In this document: positions 37,278 to 47,931 of the stretch, one piece after another
Position numbering within the stretch: position 1 is the first letter of the stretch
How the letters are laid out: each line of letters starts with the position of its first letter
Assembly: GCA_016179765.1 (NCBI GenBank)
Contig: JACPCL010000030.1
Location: forward strand, 1-64,000
Direction: 5' to 3'
DNA length: 64,000 nucleotides
Source: Chloroflexota bacterium
GTDB taxonomy: Bacteria; Chloroflexota; Dehalococcoidia; Lucifugimonadales; JACPCL1
Position numbers and translations under genes: made by a program
Notes under the pieces: generated by a model
What the model saw: only the letters and a program-made list of their open reading frames with translations
What the model was told of the DNA's origin: nothing
The model's database searches: none

Positions 37278-37820
37278 TCAGCTTGAAATATTCAGGCGTT
37301 TTTCAGCCAGCAGCAACGCCGCGATGGTCTTGCCGTCCACAATCTCTCCGGTGCTTATCATCTTGATGGCCTGGCAGAGCGGCACAAAGGTCACGTCAAT
37401 GTGCTCATCCTCCTCCGGATCCGCCCGCCCGGCCACCAGGCCCGTCGCCAGATAGGTGTGCATCAGCTCTGTGCAGAACCCAGGCGAAACGTAAAAAGAG
37501 GCCAAATGCTCCATCTTGCGGGCCGTGTAGCCCGTCTCCTCCCGCAGCTCCCGCCGGGCAGCCGCCTCCGGGTCCTCCCCCTCGTTCATGCCGCCGGCAG
37601 GGGCCTCCAGCAGCCACGCCTCCACTGGCTTACGGTACTGCCGCTCCAGCAGCACGTTGCCCTGACCGTCCACCGGCAGGATAGTCACCGACTGGCTGTG
37701 CTCCACCACCTCCCGCCTGGCGGTGCCGCCATCGGGCAGGGACACGGTATCCACCCGCAGGCCCACCACCCTCCCCTGGAAGATACGCTTGGTCTCTACG
37801 GTTTTTTCAGGCGGCTGCAT
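37278..37820 (-). CDS. NUDIX hydrolase (ADP-ribose pyrophosphatase-like)
   Basis: Nudix box GGMNEGEDPEAAARRELREETGY. Confidence 0.93.
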   Translation of the reverse strand: MQPPEKTVETKRIFQGRVVGLRVDTVSLPDGGTARREVVEHSQSVTILPVDGQGNVLLERQYRKPVEAWLLEAPAGGMNEGEDPEAAARRELREETGYTARKMEHLASFYVSPGFCTELMHTYLATGLVAGRADPEEDEHIDVTFVPLCQAIKMISTGEIVDGKTIAALLLAEKRLNISS

Positions 37821-37953
37821 CGTCGCTCACAACAGTCCCCCCTTCCCTTGAGGGAAGGAGACTAGAGCCTGTCCTTGAGTCCCGATGTAGTCGGGACGAA
37901 GGAGGGTTAGGTCAAGTCACCGTGCTCCCCGTACCCTCGCCTAGCTTACACCA

Positions 37954-39263
37954 TCAGACGGGGAGACGGGCGTCTGAGGAACGCACTGGTGGGGCGGGCC
38001 GCTTGGTCAAAATAAAAAAGATGGAACCGAGGCCGCTCACTACCGCAAGGACAAGAAACCCCTGGACATAGTTCCCCTGGATATCCGCCATGTAACCGGC
38101 AAGGATAGGGCCTACGATGGAACAGGCCGTGGTGAGCATTCCGGCAGTGCCAGTGATGGCGCCGAACGAGGTCCGCCCAAAGTACTGTCCGCGGATGGAA
38201 CTCATCATGGGACCTCGCATGCCCCAAAAGATGCCGTAGAACACCGCAAAGACGAGCACGTGCCACAAGACCGTCGCCAGGGCAAAAATGGCTAGCGCAA
38301 TGGATGTCCCCACCATCGCGCCGGCGGCCAGGTAGCGCATATCGCCTCGGTCCCCCCCAGGATGCCTCCTAGAACACGGCCGGCGACCGTCGCCACGCCC
38401 ATCACCCCAACCATAAGGGCCGCAGCGGAGGACGAAAGCCCGACACCCTGCTCAACGTGAGCGAACTGGTGAACCGTCACCGCTGAAATGATCATCACCG
38501 CCATACCGTGCCCGAGGCCAATGAACCAGAAGCTGCGTGTCCTCAAGGCTTCTACCAGGGTGAAATCAACGCTAGGCCCTGCGGCCTCTTGCGAGCGTCT
38601 GTCCTCAACACCTCTAGCGGAAGAAGTAGATGCCGTGGACGCGCCGTCGGGGAACACTCCATACGGCTCCGGGGCTCGCCGTACCAGAAACGCCAGGGGA
38701 ATGCCAACCACCCAGACGAATACGCCCGAAACGATAGCAGCCGTGCGCCAACCAAACGTGGACAGGACAATCAGCAGCAAGGGCACAACGAGGATTCCTG
38801 AAAAGCCGTTGCCGGTCTGTGTAAGCGCCATAGCCAAGGTCCGCTTTCGCCGGAACCAGTTGTTGAGCGCGACGAAGAGGGCGATGGAACCTGACAAGCT
38901 GGCGCCGATGGCGAGGACCACGTGGGCGGCATAATAGGCCCACAGCGAGCTAACGAAGCCAAGGAGTACCATGCCGAGGCCAAAGATCACCGCCCCGATC
39001 ACCATGATCGCCTTCGGTCCCAACCAGTCCACCAGAAAGCCCTCAATGGGACCGAGGAGGCCGCTCTCCAACTGCATCACAGACCGCCCGCCAGCCAGAG
39101 CAGTTTTGCTCCACCCAAACTGCTTCTCCAGAGGAACAAGGAAGGCGCCAAGCCCCTGCCCTCCAACGCCACTACTAAGCGTCTGGATGACCGTCCCCAC
39201 CGCCACAATAACCCACCCGTAGAAAACCGTTCGCCTCTTCCCTAACAGCGGTACCTGCAACAA
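37954..39263 (-). pseudogene. MFS transporter interrupted by a frameshift
   Basis: 38292-39263 (N-terminal TMs) and 37954-38340 (C-terminal TMs) join if one G is removed from a 7-G run (minus strand) at 38352-38358: ...GGILG|DRGDMRYLAAGAMVG.... Confidence 0.75.
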
Positions 39264-39526
39264 TGTGGACTTCCTTCTCTTGAGGGCCAGCTAACTTCCT
39301 GGGGAGCATGCGCTAGCGACAGCTTTCGTCCCCTGCAGCCGGTGACATCTCATCTCATTCGGCGAGACTGAGCCGCGCCGAATACTCACCATGCTCTTTT
39401 CCCCATTTGCTTCATAGCCTGCACGAGTGAGCCGCCGCCGCCAAAAGCCTGAATCTCAATGCAGTCGGGATGAAGGGGAAGCCAATGGGGCAGCCGAAGG
39501 GGGAAGGGGCTAGGGGTTAGGTCAAG

Positions 39527-40417
39527 TCACCGCAGCGCCCGTGGCTTGAGCTCCCCGCCCTCCAGCCCCAGGCGTCGCATCAGGGTGGCGTAGTAGTGGG
39601 AGGGCGGCTGCGACCGCAAGAACCGCGCCTTGTAGGGGCTGGCTTCCAGCAGCACCTCGTCCCCTTCACTCACACGAAGGTCTATGAAGCCGTCCACGCT
39701 CAGGGTCGCCGGCCCCTGGGAGACCACGCCCAGCCGGATACGGCTGGTGGGCGGCAGCACCAGGGGGCTGCTGAGGCCCAGATGCACCGCCACGGGGTTC
39801 AGGATGATGTCCCGGGACAGGGGATGCAGAATGGGGCCGCCCGCCGACAGCGAGTACCCCGTACTCCCTGTAGCCGTCGCCACTATCACCGAGTCCGCCC
39901 GGTACTCCGCCAGGAAAGCATCATCCACAAAAACGCGGATGGTCGCCATCCGGGCCACGGCGCTGCTGCCCACTACCGCCTCATTCAATGCGAGGCACAG
40001 GGGCGCCGCCGCCCAGGGGTCGTACCCCTCCTCCCCCTGCCCCACCCCCGCGGGGGCGATGCGCGCCTGAAGCATGGCCCGCTCCTCTATCCACAGCTCC
40101 TCCACCAGGTAGCGCTCCACGTTCTCCAGGGCCTCTTTGCCACCCAGCTCCGTCATGAACCCCAAACGCCCCATGTTGATGCCCAGGATGGGCACACCTT
40201 GCGGGGCGGCCAGGTGGGCTGCGTGCAGGATCGTGCCGTCGCCTCCCACGGTGAGCAGCAGGTCAACCTTCAGGCTCCCCTCACCCCGGCGCTCCAGGTC
40301 CTCTATGGAGGTGTACAGGGCACGCCTGTCCAGCTTCAGGCGCTGGAGGAGCTTGCCCACAAGCTCCTGCGCTCCATTGATGGAAGGGTTGTACACGATG
40401 GCTACGGAGCGGCGCAT
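39527..40417 (-). CDS. nadK: NAD kinase
   Basis: MRRSVAIVYNPS...LLLTVGGDGTILHAAH...GINMGRLGFMTEL...TATGSTGYSLSAGGPILHP; start revised from 40483. Confidence 0.93.
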   Translation of the reverse strand: MRRSVAIVYNPSINGAQELVGKLLQRLKLDRRALYTSIEDLERRGEGSLKVDLLLTVGGDGTILHAAHLAAPQGVPILGINMGRLGFMTELGGKEALENVERYLVEELWIEERAMLQARIAPAGVGQGEEGYDPWAAAPLCLALNEAVVGSSAVARMATIRVFVDDAFLAEYRADSVIVATATGSTGYSLSAGGPILHPLSRDIILNPVAVHLGLSSPLVLPPTSRIRLGVVSQGPATLSVDGFIDLRVSEGDEVLLEASPYKARFLRSQPPSHYYATLMRRLGLEGGELKPRALR

Positions 40418-40547
40418 GGCACCCTGAATCTCAACACTGCTGTGGCTCCTGATGACCCAGTGACGGCAGTGGGAGTCTACCAACTGGCCCCAGGGGTGTC
40501 AACGAAGGGACGCGCCAAACTTGACCCTTCCCACCCTGGCAGAGTCG

Positions 40548-40577
40548 TTGACTCTCCCCAGTATCAAAGACTACAAT
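40548..40577 (+). promoter_or_regulatory. Sigma70-type promoter upstream of rex
   Basis: TTGACT-N18-TACAAT. Confidence 0.5.
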
Positions 40578-40701
40578 CAAGCTAACACAAGGCTAATGGT
40601 GCCCCCATGGCCCCTCCAGCGACCACTCCCTGTCCACTCCTGCCCTCCGGCCCTTTCTCCTTTCCTCCCTCTCACGTACTCGCCCGCGGGGTTCACCACC
40701 T

Positions 40702-41385
40702 ATGACAGCACGACCCGCCCAAAGCCCTAACGGGGCCGCTGAAGTCCCCGAGGTAGTGGTGTCCCGCCTGCCGCAATACGTGCGGGCCTTGACCCGCCTG
40801 AGCCAGCAGGGGACCACCGTGGTCAGCTCCCAGCAGCTTGGCGAGCTTATCCAGATGACCCCCGCCCAGATTCGCAAGGACCTCAGCTACTTTGGCCGCT
40901 TCGGCAAGCAGGGGCGCGGCTACTCCGTCAAATATCTGTTAGGAGAGCTGCGGCGCATTCTGGGCCTGGACAGGGAGTGGCGCGTGGGCCTGGTGGGTGT
41001 GGGCCGCCTGGGACGGGCCATCCTCAGCTACCCCGGCTTTTCGCCTGAAGGGTTCAGGATCGTGGCCGCCTTTGACGCCGATCCACGTCAAGTGGGCCAG
41101 ATGGTGGGCGGCATCATGGTGCAGCCCATGCACCGCCTACGCGAGGGGGTACAGGAACTGGGGATACGCATCGGCATCGTTGCGGTACCCGCCTCCCAGG
41201 TGCAAGAGGTCATTGACCGCCTGGTCCAGTGCGACGTCCGCGCCATCGTAAACTACGCGCCGGTCAACGCCCAGGTACCGGCCCACGTACGCGTCCGCAA
41301 CATTGACCCCGTCCTGGCCCTCCAGTCCATAACCTTCTACCTCACCACCCTGGAAAACGCCGAAAAGCGTGGAGCAGCCAGATAG
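40702..41385 (+). CDS. rex: Redox-sensing transcriptional repressor Rex
   Basis: SRLPQYVRALTRLSQQGTTVVSSQQLGELIQMTPAQIRKDLSYFGRFGKQGRGYSVKYL...VGVGRLGRAILSYPGF. Confidence 0.96.
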   Translation: MTARPAQSPNGAAEVPEVVVSRLPQYVRALTRLSQQGTTVVSSQQLGELIQMTPAQIRKDLSYFGRFGKQGRGYSVKYLLGELRRILGLDREWRVGLVGVGRLGRAILSYPGFSPEGFRIVAAFDADPRQVGQMVGGIMVQPMHRLREGVQELGIRIGIVAVPASQVQEVIDRLVQCDVRAIVNYAPVNAQVPAHVRVRNIDPVLALQSITFYLTTLENAEKRGAAR

Positions 41386-41420
41386 GGCCTCCCTGGCTTG
41401 CACAGCATTGCAGCGGCGCG

Positions 41421-41450
41421 TTGACAACTCAGCGGTGCGCCAGATACAAT
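41421..41450 (+). promoter_or_regulatory. Sigma70-type promoter upstream of rpsP
   Basis: TTGACA-N18-TACAAT, 33 bp upstream of rpsP start. Confidence 0.65.
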
Positions 41451-41482
41451 TTGAGCATTCTCATTTGATCCAGCGAGGTTTC

Positions 41483-41731
41483 ATGCTACGAATTAGACTA
41501 CGGAGAGTCGGGGCCAAGAAGCATCCTGCCTACCGCATCGTGGTGGCTGACTCCCGCAAACCCCGCAACGGCGCCTACGTGGACCAGGTAGGCCACTACG
41601 ACCCCATGTCCAATCCGCCTACCATCCTGTTGGACGAGGCGAAGCTGCAAGGGTGGGTTAACAAGGGCGCACAGCCTTCAGAATCGGTGCACCGCATCCT
41701 GAAAAGCCGCGCAACTCCCAAAGAAGGGTAG
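41483..41731 (+). CDS. rpsP: 30S ribosomal protein S16
   Basis: MLRIRLRRVGAKKHPAYRIVVADSRKPRNGAYVDQVGHYDP. Confidence 0.97.
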   Translation: MLRIRLRRVGAKKHPAYRIVVADSRKPRNGAYVDQVGHYDPMSNPPTILLDEAKLQGWVNKGAQPSESVHRILKSRATPKEG

Positions 41732-41737
41732 CCCAAC

Positions 41738-41965
41738 GTGCTGGAACTGGTTGAGTACATGGCCAAGTCCCTTGCCACTAAGCCCGACGAGGTCAGGGTG
41801 ACCGAGATTGTGGAGGACGGCAGAACCATCCTTCGCCTGGAGGTAGCTGCCGAAGACAAGGGCAAGGTCATAGGCCGGGAGGGCCGCGTCGCCCAGGCCA
41901 TGCGTATCCTGGTACGGGTGGCCGCCGTCAAAGAGGGCACACGGGCCATCCTGGAGATTGTGTAG
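41738..41965 (+). CDS. khpA: KH-domain RNA-binding protein KhpA
   Basis: LVEYMAKSLATKPDEVRV...LRLEVAAEDKGKVIGREGRVAQAMRILVRVAA. Confidence 0.93.
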   Translation: MLELVEYMAKSLATKPDEVRVTEIVEDGRTILRLEVAAEDKGKVIGREGRVAQAMRILVRVAAVKEGTRAILEIV

Positions 41966-42043
41966 CCCAGCCGCTCTTTGCCGCGCCCGCCCACAATCCC
42001 CTTCCCCTTGCCGCCCCTACCCACCAGCCTGCCGAGCCCCTCC

Positions 42044-42526
42044 ATGCCAACCATCCTCGTCGGCATCATCACCGCCCCAGTAGGGCTGGACGGCTCCGTC
42101 CGCGTGGAATCCCTCTCCGACGTACCGCACCGCTTCGCTCCCGGCTCAACCCTCCTCCTTCATGGTGCGCCACATAAGGTCCAGCGCCTGCGCAAAGGCC
42201 GCCTGCCCGTCCTCAAGCTGGAGGGCGTGAACACCCGGGAGGCCGCGGAGCGGCTGCGCGACGCAGAGCTCCACGTGCCGGAAGGGGATTCGCCACAGCC
42301 CCCCAAAGACACTTACTACCACTACCAGCTCCTGGATATGCAGGTGGTAGACACCCTGGGCAACCCTCTAGGCGTCATCACCGAAATCCTCTCCTCTCCC
42401 GCCAACGATGTCTACGTTGTCACGAGCGTTGGCCGTGAAACCCTCGTGCCCGCCCTAGCCGACGTCGTGAAAGAGGTAGACCTGGCGGCCAGACGCATGG
42501 TGGTAGACATGCCTGCCATCGTATGA
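42044..42526 (+). CDS. rimM: Ribosome maturation factor RimM
   Basis: ILVGIITAPVGLDGSVRVESLSDVPHRF...YYHYQLLDMQVVDTLGNPLGVITEILSSPANDVYVV. Confidence 0.92.
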   Translation: MPTILVGIITAPVGLDGSVRVESLSDVPHRFAPGSTLLLHGAPHKVQRLRKGRLPVLKLEGVNTREAAERLRDAELHVPEGDSPQPPKDTYYHYQLLDMQVVDTLGNPLGVITEILSSPANDVYVVTSVGRETLVPALADVVKEVDLAARRMVVDMPAIV

Positions 42527-42638
42527 GAGGAGCCACCCTGATGGCTCACCCCTCATATCCTGGTATCCCTGACATTTCGCCAAACCGCTACGTTACTATC
42601 CACGGACTTTCCACACGCTCCAGTTTAAGGCGGGCGTC

Positions 42639-44630
42639 ATGCTTACCCTCTTCAAAACCATCAAGCTATGGCAGGCGCTGGTCCTGCTCCTCGTGGCAGC
42701 CGCCGGAATCGGTGGAGGCTACCTCGCCTACGCCGCCGCCACCAACAGTGGACAGACGGCCCTCGCCAAAACCCAAGAGCTCATCCCCGTGCAGCTCGGA
42801 GACCTGGTAAACCAGGTCTCCACCAGCGGCGGCCTCCTCTTTCCCAACAAAGAGGCCCTTACCTTTGGCGCCCAGGGCACGGTGGCGGAGGTGCTGGTGA
42901 GTGAGGGCCAGGCCATAGAAGCGGGCCAGCCCCTGGCCCGCCTGGACGCGGCCACCATCGCCTCCCTGGAAAAGTCAGCGGCCCAGGCGAGAGTCACCCT
43001 GCGCAACTCCCAAGACGCCCTGGACCAGGCCCGCACGCCCCATTCGGCCCAGGAGATCGCCCTGGCTCAGGCCGCCGTAGCCAACGCCCGCCTCAGCCTG
43101 CGCAACGCTCAGGACGCCCTGGATACCCTTCTAGATAAGGACTCCCTCGAACATCTGGCCGAAGCCCAGGCCGCCGTGGACAATGCGTCACTCAATCTCG
43201 CCAGCACCGTGTTGGAAACGGCCATCACCCTCAAGGACTGGGACAAGAAGCTGGCCGCCGCCGAGGAGGCCTTGGCCGCCGCCGAAGATGGCTACCGGGG
43301 CGTCATGAGCAAGTGGCTGGGCATGACCTTGACCGGTGAGCAACTGGCAACCCCGCCTGAGACGCTGCTTGTCCTCCTGGGCGTCCCTCTCGCCTCCCTC
43401 TATAACTCCCAGAGCCGCTTTACCGACATAGGCCAGTGGATTAACACCCAGGGGCCACCCTCGGATGACCCGGCCACCCCCTGGAGCGAGCCGGTGGTGT
43501 ACGCCTGGCTCAACTACCTGCCAGCGCCCATCGTGGCCACCTGCGAGGGTAGCTTCATTCCTCCTGGGGGTGTCTGCATCATGAAAGAGATGACGGACGC
43601 CTGGAACGCCTTTCAGATCGCGCAGGACAATTTGGCCTCCCAGCAAAACCAGGCGGTCAAGGCCGTTGTTAAAGGGGACTCATCGGCTACGCAAGCGCGG
43701 AACGCCTTGGCAGGGGCCCAGGATACCCTGGCGGCCCTGAAGGCTGGCGCCGATCCCCTGGAGCTGGACGCTAAACAGAAGCAGGTGGCCGTGGCCCAGG
43801 CCAACCTGTCCAAGGCCGAGGAGGACCTGGCGGATGCTCTGGCCGGCCCAGACCTCCTGGACCTTGAGCTGCGCCAGAAGGACGTGGCCTCGGCCCAGGC
43901 AGCACTGGATACCGCTCTTGAACGGCTGAAGGGGGCCACCCTCACCTCCCCCCTGAAGGGCATTGTCACCCTGGTCAACATAAAAGCGGGGCAGGCGGTC
44001 AATGCCAACGCCGTAGTGGTGGAGGTGGCTGACCCCCTGGTGGTGCAGATGGACGGCACGGTGGATGAGATTGACGTGCTCTTCATCAGAGAGGGTGCTC
44101 AGGCGGACGTCTCCATGGATGCCCTGCCCGGCCAGACCCTGACCGGTAAGGTCACCTACATCTCCTCCGCCGCACGCACGGCCCAGGGCGTCGTGACCTA
44201 TCCCATCCAGGTCCAGCTTCAGGTTCCCGAAGGCGTCCAGCTTCGGGAAGGCCTCAGCGCCACCGCCAACATCATCATCCGTAGCGAGCAGAATGTCCTC
44301 CTTATTCCCACCCAGGCGGTGTACGGGAGCTTCCAGCAACCCACCGCCAAGGTCATGAGCAATGGGAAAATAGTGGAGCGGCCCGTCATTCTGGGCAACA
44401 GCGACGACTTCTGGGTTGTTGTCAAAGAGGGCCTTGCCCAGGGAGACCGGGTGGTGATGGAGACCGCCCAGGTCACCACCTCCGGCCAGTTGGGCAACCT
44501 GCGGGGCGCCTTTACCGTTACCGGCCAGGGCGGGCTGGGAGGCGTCACGGGGGGCGCCGGCGGCCAGGGTTTTGGGGGTGGTCAGCGCCCGGGCGGCGCC
44601 GGCGATCGCAACCAGAACCAGAATCGGTAG
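42639..44630 (+). CDS. HlyD/MacA-family periplasmic adaptor protein
   Basis: TM at N-terminus, biotinyl-lipoyl-like segments, long coiled coil, SPLKGIVTLVNIKAGQAVNANAVVVEVADPLVVQMDGTVDEIDV; precedes MacB-type ABC genes. Confidence 0.88.
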   Translation: MLTLFKTIKLWQALVLLLVAAAGIGGGYLAYAAATNSGQTALAKTQELIPVQLGDLVNQVSTSGGLLFPNKEALTFGAQGTVAEVLVSEGQAIEAGQPLARLDAATIASLEKSAAQARVTLRNSQDALDQARTPHSAQEIALAQAAVANARLSLRNAQDALDTLLDKDSLEHLAEAQAAVDNASLNLASTVLETAITLKDWDKKLAAAEEALAAAEDGYRGVMSKWLGMTLTGEQLATPPETLLVLLGVPLASLYNSQSRFTDIGQWINTQGPPSDDPATPWSEPVVYAWLNYLPAPIVATCEGSFIPPGGVCIMKEMTDAWNAFQIAQDNLASQQNQAVKAVVKGDSSATQARNALAGAQDTLAALKAGADPLELDAKQKQVAVAQANLSKAEEDLADALAGPDLLDLELRQKDVASAQAALDTALERLKGATLTSPLKGIVTLVNIKAGQAVNANAVVVEVADPLVVQMDGTVDEIDVLFIREGAQADVSMDALPGQTLTGKVTYISSAARTAQGVVTYPIQVQLQVPEGVQLREGLSATANIIIRSEQNVLLIPTQAVYGSFQQPTAKVMSNGKIVERPVILGNSDDFWVVVKEGLAQGDRVVMETAQVTTSGQLGNLRGAFTVTGQGGLGGVTGGAGGQGFGGGQRPGGAGDRNQNQNR

Positions 44631-44808
44631 GGACGAAGGCCCTTTCTATCATGACCACGATAATAGCTTCCTCCCCCCTTGCGGGGGAGAGCCTGTCCTC
44701 GAGCGAAGCGAAGGAACTGAGGTAGGGGGTTCACCCCTATTCCTTCGTCCCAATCCAATCGGGACTCAGGAGAGGCTCTAACATTTCCCCGTCAAAGGGA
44801 TTGCCAGC

Positions 44809-45543
44809 ATGACACCCATGATCCAGCTTGAAGACGTCACCAAGGTCTATCGCATGGGCAAGGTGGAGGTGCCCGCCCTCCAGGGGGTCACCCTGTCCAT
44901 CGCCAAAGGAGAGATGGTGGCCATCATGGGGCCCTCTGGCTCCGGCAAATCCACCCTCATGAATATCCTCGGCTGCCTGGACGTGCCCACCTCTGGCCGC
45001 TTCCTCCTGGACGGCGAGGAGGTGGGTCGCCAGAGCGATGACAAACTGGCGGCCATCCGCCACCGTAAGATTGGCTTTGTTTTTCAGACCTACAACCTGC
45101 TCCCCCGGGCTACCGCCCTGGCCAACGTGGAGCTCCCACTGCTCTATGGCAATGGCAAAGACCACACCCACCGCGCCAAAGAGGCCCTGGCCAGGGTGGG
45201 CCTGGCGGACCGCATGGGCCACCGGCCCACCGAGCTCTCCGGCGGCCAGCAGCAGCGCGTGGGCATCGCCCGGGCCCTGGTCAAAAACCCTTCCCTGTTG
45301 CTGGCCGACGAGCCCACCGGCAATCTGGACAGCGCCTCCAGCGAAGAAATTTTGTCCCTCCTCACCCTGCTCAACCGTGGGGAAGACCTCACCGTCATCG
45401 TCGTGACCCACGAGCCAGACATAGCCGCCCACACCCAGCGGATCATCGCCATGCTGGACGGCCTGGTGGTCAGGGATCAGCCCACTGCTGAATGGCGCGC
45501 CGCCCTGGCTGTGGGGGCGAAGAGGGAGACGCCCCGGCCATGA
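44809..45543 (+). CDS. MacB/LolD-type ABC transporter ATP-binding protein
   Basis: Walker [20 protein letters not shown]; signature [15 protein letters not shown]; Walker [12 protein letters not shown]. Confidence 0.96.
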   Translation: MTPMIQLEDVTKVYRMGKVEVPALQGVTLSIAKGEMVAIMGPSGSGKSTLMNILGCLDVPTSGRFLLDGEEVGRQSDDKLAAIRHRKIGFVFQTYNLLPRATALANVELPLLYGNGKDHTHRAKEALARVGLADRMGHRPTELSGGQQQRVGIARALVKNPSLLLADEPTGNLDSASSEEILSLLTLLNRGEDLTVIVVTHEPDIAAHTQRIIAMLDGLVVRDQPTAEWRAALAVGAKRETPRP

Positions 45544-46784
45544 CCCCTCTATCCCTCCTCCACACCGCCTTCGCCTCCATGGCGGCCAACAAGCTGCGGG
45601 CCGGCCTTACCCTCCTGGGCATCGTCATCGGCGTCGCCGCCGTTATCTCCCTTATGTCCATTGGCCGGGGAGCGCAGAGGACTATCACCTCCCGCATAGA
45701 GGCCCTGGGCACAAACCTCCTCTTCGTGCGTCCTGGCTCAACGACCCAGGGAGGGGTGAGCGCCGGCCAGGGCTCTGCCGCAACCCTGACCTTAGACGAC
45801 GCCTACGCCCTGGCAGACCCCCTCTTCACGCCATCGGTGGCCTTGGTAGCGCCAGAGTTGGGGGCCAATGCCCAGATAGAGGCAGGGCGCAACAACACCT
45901 TCGCCCGCATCGTTGGTGTAACACCGGAGTACGCCCAGGCGCGCAACTTCCCCGTGGCCTCCGGCCAGTTCATCTCTCCCACCCACGTCAAGAGCAGCGC
46001 CCTGGTCGCCGTGCTGGGATCGCGAACCTCCCAGACCCTCTTCGGCTTCCGCGACCCCGTAGGCCAGAGCGTCCGCATCAATGGGCGGGAGTTCTCCGTC
46101 GTCGGCGTGCTGCAAAGCAAGGGCGGCAGCGTCCTGGGCAACCTGGACGACCAGGTGCTGATCCCCATCACCACCGCTTATTACCGTTTGTCCTCCCGGC
46201 GCACCACCCAGGGGGGCGTCACCGTCCAGAACATCAACATCCAGGCCACTGACCAGTCGGAGATGGACGAAGCGGCCCAACAGATTGCCACCGTCCTGCG
46301 CCTACGCCACCGTATCACCGGGGAGGACGACTTCACCATCACCAGCCAAGAGGACGCCCTGCAAACCCTGGAGGAGACGACGAACGTCTTCGTCGTCTTC
46401 CTGGGGGCCATCGCCAGCATCTCCCTCCTGGTGGGCGGCATCGGCGTCATGAACATCATGCTCGTCTCCGTCACCGAACGCACCCGTGAGATAGGCATTC
46501 GCAAGGCTATGGGGGCCAAGCGCCGCGATATCCTGTTCCAGTTCCTCTCCGAGGCCACGCTCCTGAGCCTGGGTGGCGGCATCGCGGGCGTAGCCCTGGG
46601 GCTGAGCGTTGCGAGGCTCATGGACGGCAAGTCCCTGGGCAGCCAGACCTTCCAGACCGCCTTCAGCGGCGACATCGCCATGCTGGCCCTGGCCGTCTCC
46701 GCCGCCATCGGCCTCTTCTTCGGCATCTACCCCGCCATGCGCGCCGCCCGCCTGCACCCCATTGAGGCGCTGCGCCATGAGTAG
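45540..46784 (+). CDS. MacB-type ABC transporter permease (FtsX domain)
   Basis: [53 protein letters not shown]...[35 protein letters not shown]. Confidence 0.95.
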   Translation: MTPLSLLHTAFASMAANKLRAGLTLLGIVIGVAAVISLMSIGRGAQRTITSRIEALGTNLLFVRPGSTTQGGVSAGQGSAATLTLDDAYALADPLFTPSVALVAPELGANAQIEAGRNNTFARIVGVTPEYAQARNFPVASGQFISPTHVKSSALVAVLGSRTSQTLFGFRDPVGQSVRINGREFSVVGVLQSKGGSVLGNLDDQVLIPITTAYYRLSSRRTTQGGVTVQNINIQATDQSEMDEAAQQIATVLRLRHRITGEDDFTITSQEDALQTLEETTNVFVVFLGAIASISLLVGGIGVMNIMLVSVTERTREIGIRKAMGAKRRDILFQFLSEATLLSLGGGIAGVALGLSVARLMDGKSLGSQTFQTAFSGDIAMLALAVSAAIGLFFGIYPAMRAARLHPIEALRHE

Positions 46785-46787
46785 AAT

Positions 46788-46978
46788 CTGACCTAACCCC
46801 CTCTATCCCCCTTCCCGATGCGGGAAGGGGGAGGAATAAGTGGGATGAATTGTGTTGCGGCTATACCGCAACACAATTCATCCCAGAATCTCGGTCCCTC
46901 TCTCCACAACGGAGAGAGTCCCTCATTGAATCCTTCCTCGGAAGGACGAAGGAGGGACTACAGGGGGTGAGGTAAAGC
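46788..46978. repeat. Composite multi-hairpin element, copy A
   Basis: CCTAACCCCCTC end, CCCCCTTCCCGATGCGGGAAGGGGG hairpin, 20-bp-arm hairpin 46841-46885 (TGGGATGAATTGTGTTGCGG-CTATA-CCGCAACACAATTCATCCCA), CCCTCTCTCC/GGAGAGAG hairpin, GGGGGTGAGGTA end. Confidence 0.75.
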
Positions 46979-47062
46979 CCAGAGTGCTCAAGTATGGTGC
47001 TCATAACCATACCGGGAAGCCGCAGGATGACATGAACCCAGAAAAAGGCAAAGGAGTCCCAC

Positions 47063-47650
47063 ATGAAGACTGGCACGTTTGTGGCGCTGCTTATCGTCGT
47101 CCTGGCCTGGGGCGGCACCGTGGGAGGGGCCTTCGCCGGCGGCCTGGTCATGGGCAAAAACCAGGCCGACGCCGCGCCAGCCAGCTCCCTGACGGGCGGG
47201 AGCACAGCCTCCCCAACGCCCTCTGCTACCCCAGTCCAGGGTACGCTCCCCTTCCGGGGCTTACAGGGGCAGGCGGGAGGAGACGCCCTCACCCAGGAGC
47301 AGCTTGACCAGCTCCGGCAACAGTTCCAGAACCGCGCAGACCAGGGCGGCGCTGCCGGCCAGACAGGCGGAGCGGGGGCCTTTGCAGGCCGTGGCGGCCT
47401 CACGGGTACCGTGGACAGGGTTGAAGGAAACACCCTTACCGTGACCACCCCCCAAGGCCCCCTGACCGCCACCATCACCGGCGCGACGCAGGTAGAGACC
47501 CTGGCCGCTGCCAAACTCACCGACATCGTTCCCGGCGCCCAGGTCATCGTCGGCGGCCAGCGTGGGGCCGACGGCACCCTCTTGGCGCGCACCATCACCA
47601 TCGTGCCGCCAGGCCTGAGCGCACCGAGCGGCACACTCCGCGGCGGCTAG
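47063..47650 (+). CDS. Secreted/membrane-anchored DUF5666-like protein
   Basis: N-terminal signal anchor; LTGTVDRVEGNTLTVTTPQGPLTATITGATQV...IVPGAQVIVGGQRGADGTLLARTITIVP. Confidence 0.65.
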   Translation: MKTGTFVALLIVVLAWGGTVGGAFAGGLVMGKNQADAAPASSLTGGSTASPTPSATPVQGTLPFRGLQGQAGGDALTQEQLDQLRQQFQNRADQGGAAGQTGGAGAFAGRGGLTGTVDRVEGNTLTVTTPQGPLTATITGATQVETLAAAKLTDIVPGAQVIVGGQRGADGTLLARTITIVPPGLSAPSGTLRGG

Positions 47651-47693
47651 GCTTGGGCTGCTCTCACAGTCACGCACCCCTGAAATAATTCAA

Positions 47694-47793
47694 GGAATCA
47701 ATGTGATGCGCCGTTGGCGCATCACATTGATTCCAATAATTCTTCTCCCCCTTCCCGTACGGGAAGGGGGAGCCAGAGGGGGTTAGGTTATGT
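47694..47793. repeat. Composite multi-hairpin element, copy B
   Basis: Hairpin 47694-47734 (GGAATCAATGTGATGCGCC-GTT-GGCGCATCACATTGATTCC, 19-bp perfect arms) + CCCCCTTCCCGTACGGGAAGGGGG hairpin + GAGGGGGTTAGGTTA. Confidence 0.75.
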
Positions 47794-47931
47794 TGCCAAT
47801 GACCATAAGGGACCAGTACGCCGCAGCGGCTGGGTATTCGCCCGCGCCTATGGCTATCCTTTGCTCCAGGCGCTACAATTTGGGGCCACAGCCCATCGCC
47901 TCAAAGCCCGTCGCCTCAAAGAAGGTGGAGC

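Noticed and set aside
35605-37455. 616-aa plus-strand ORF
   Set aside because: Antisense to sdhA and the NUDIX gene; His/Val/Gly-rich translation without domain features; shadow ORF.
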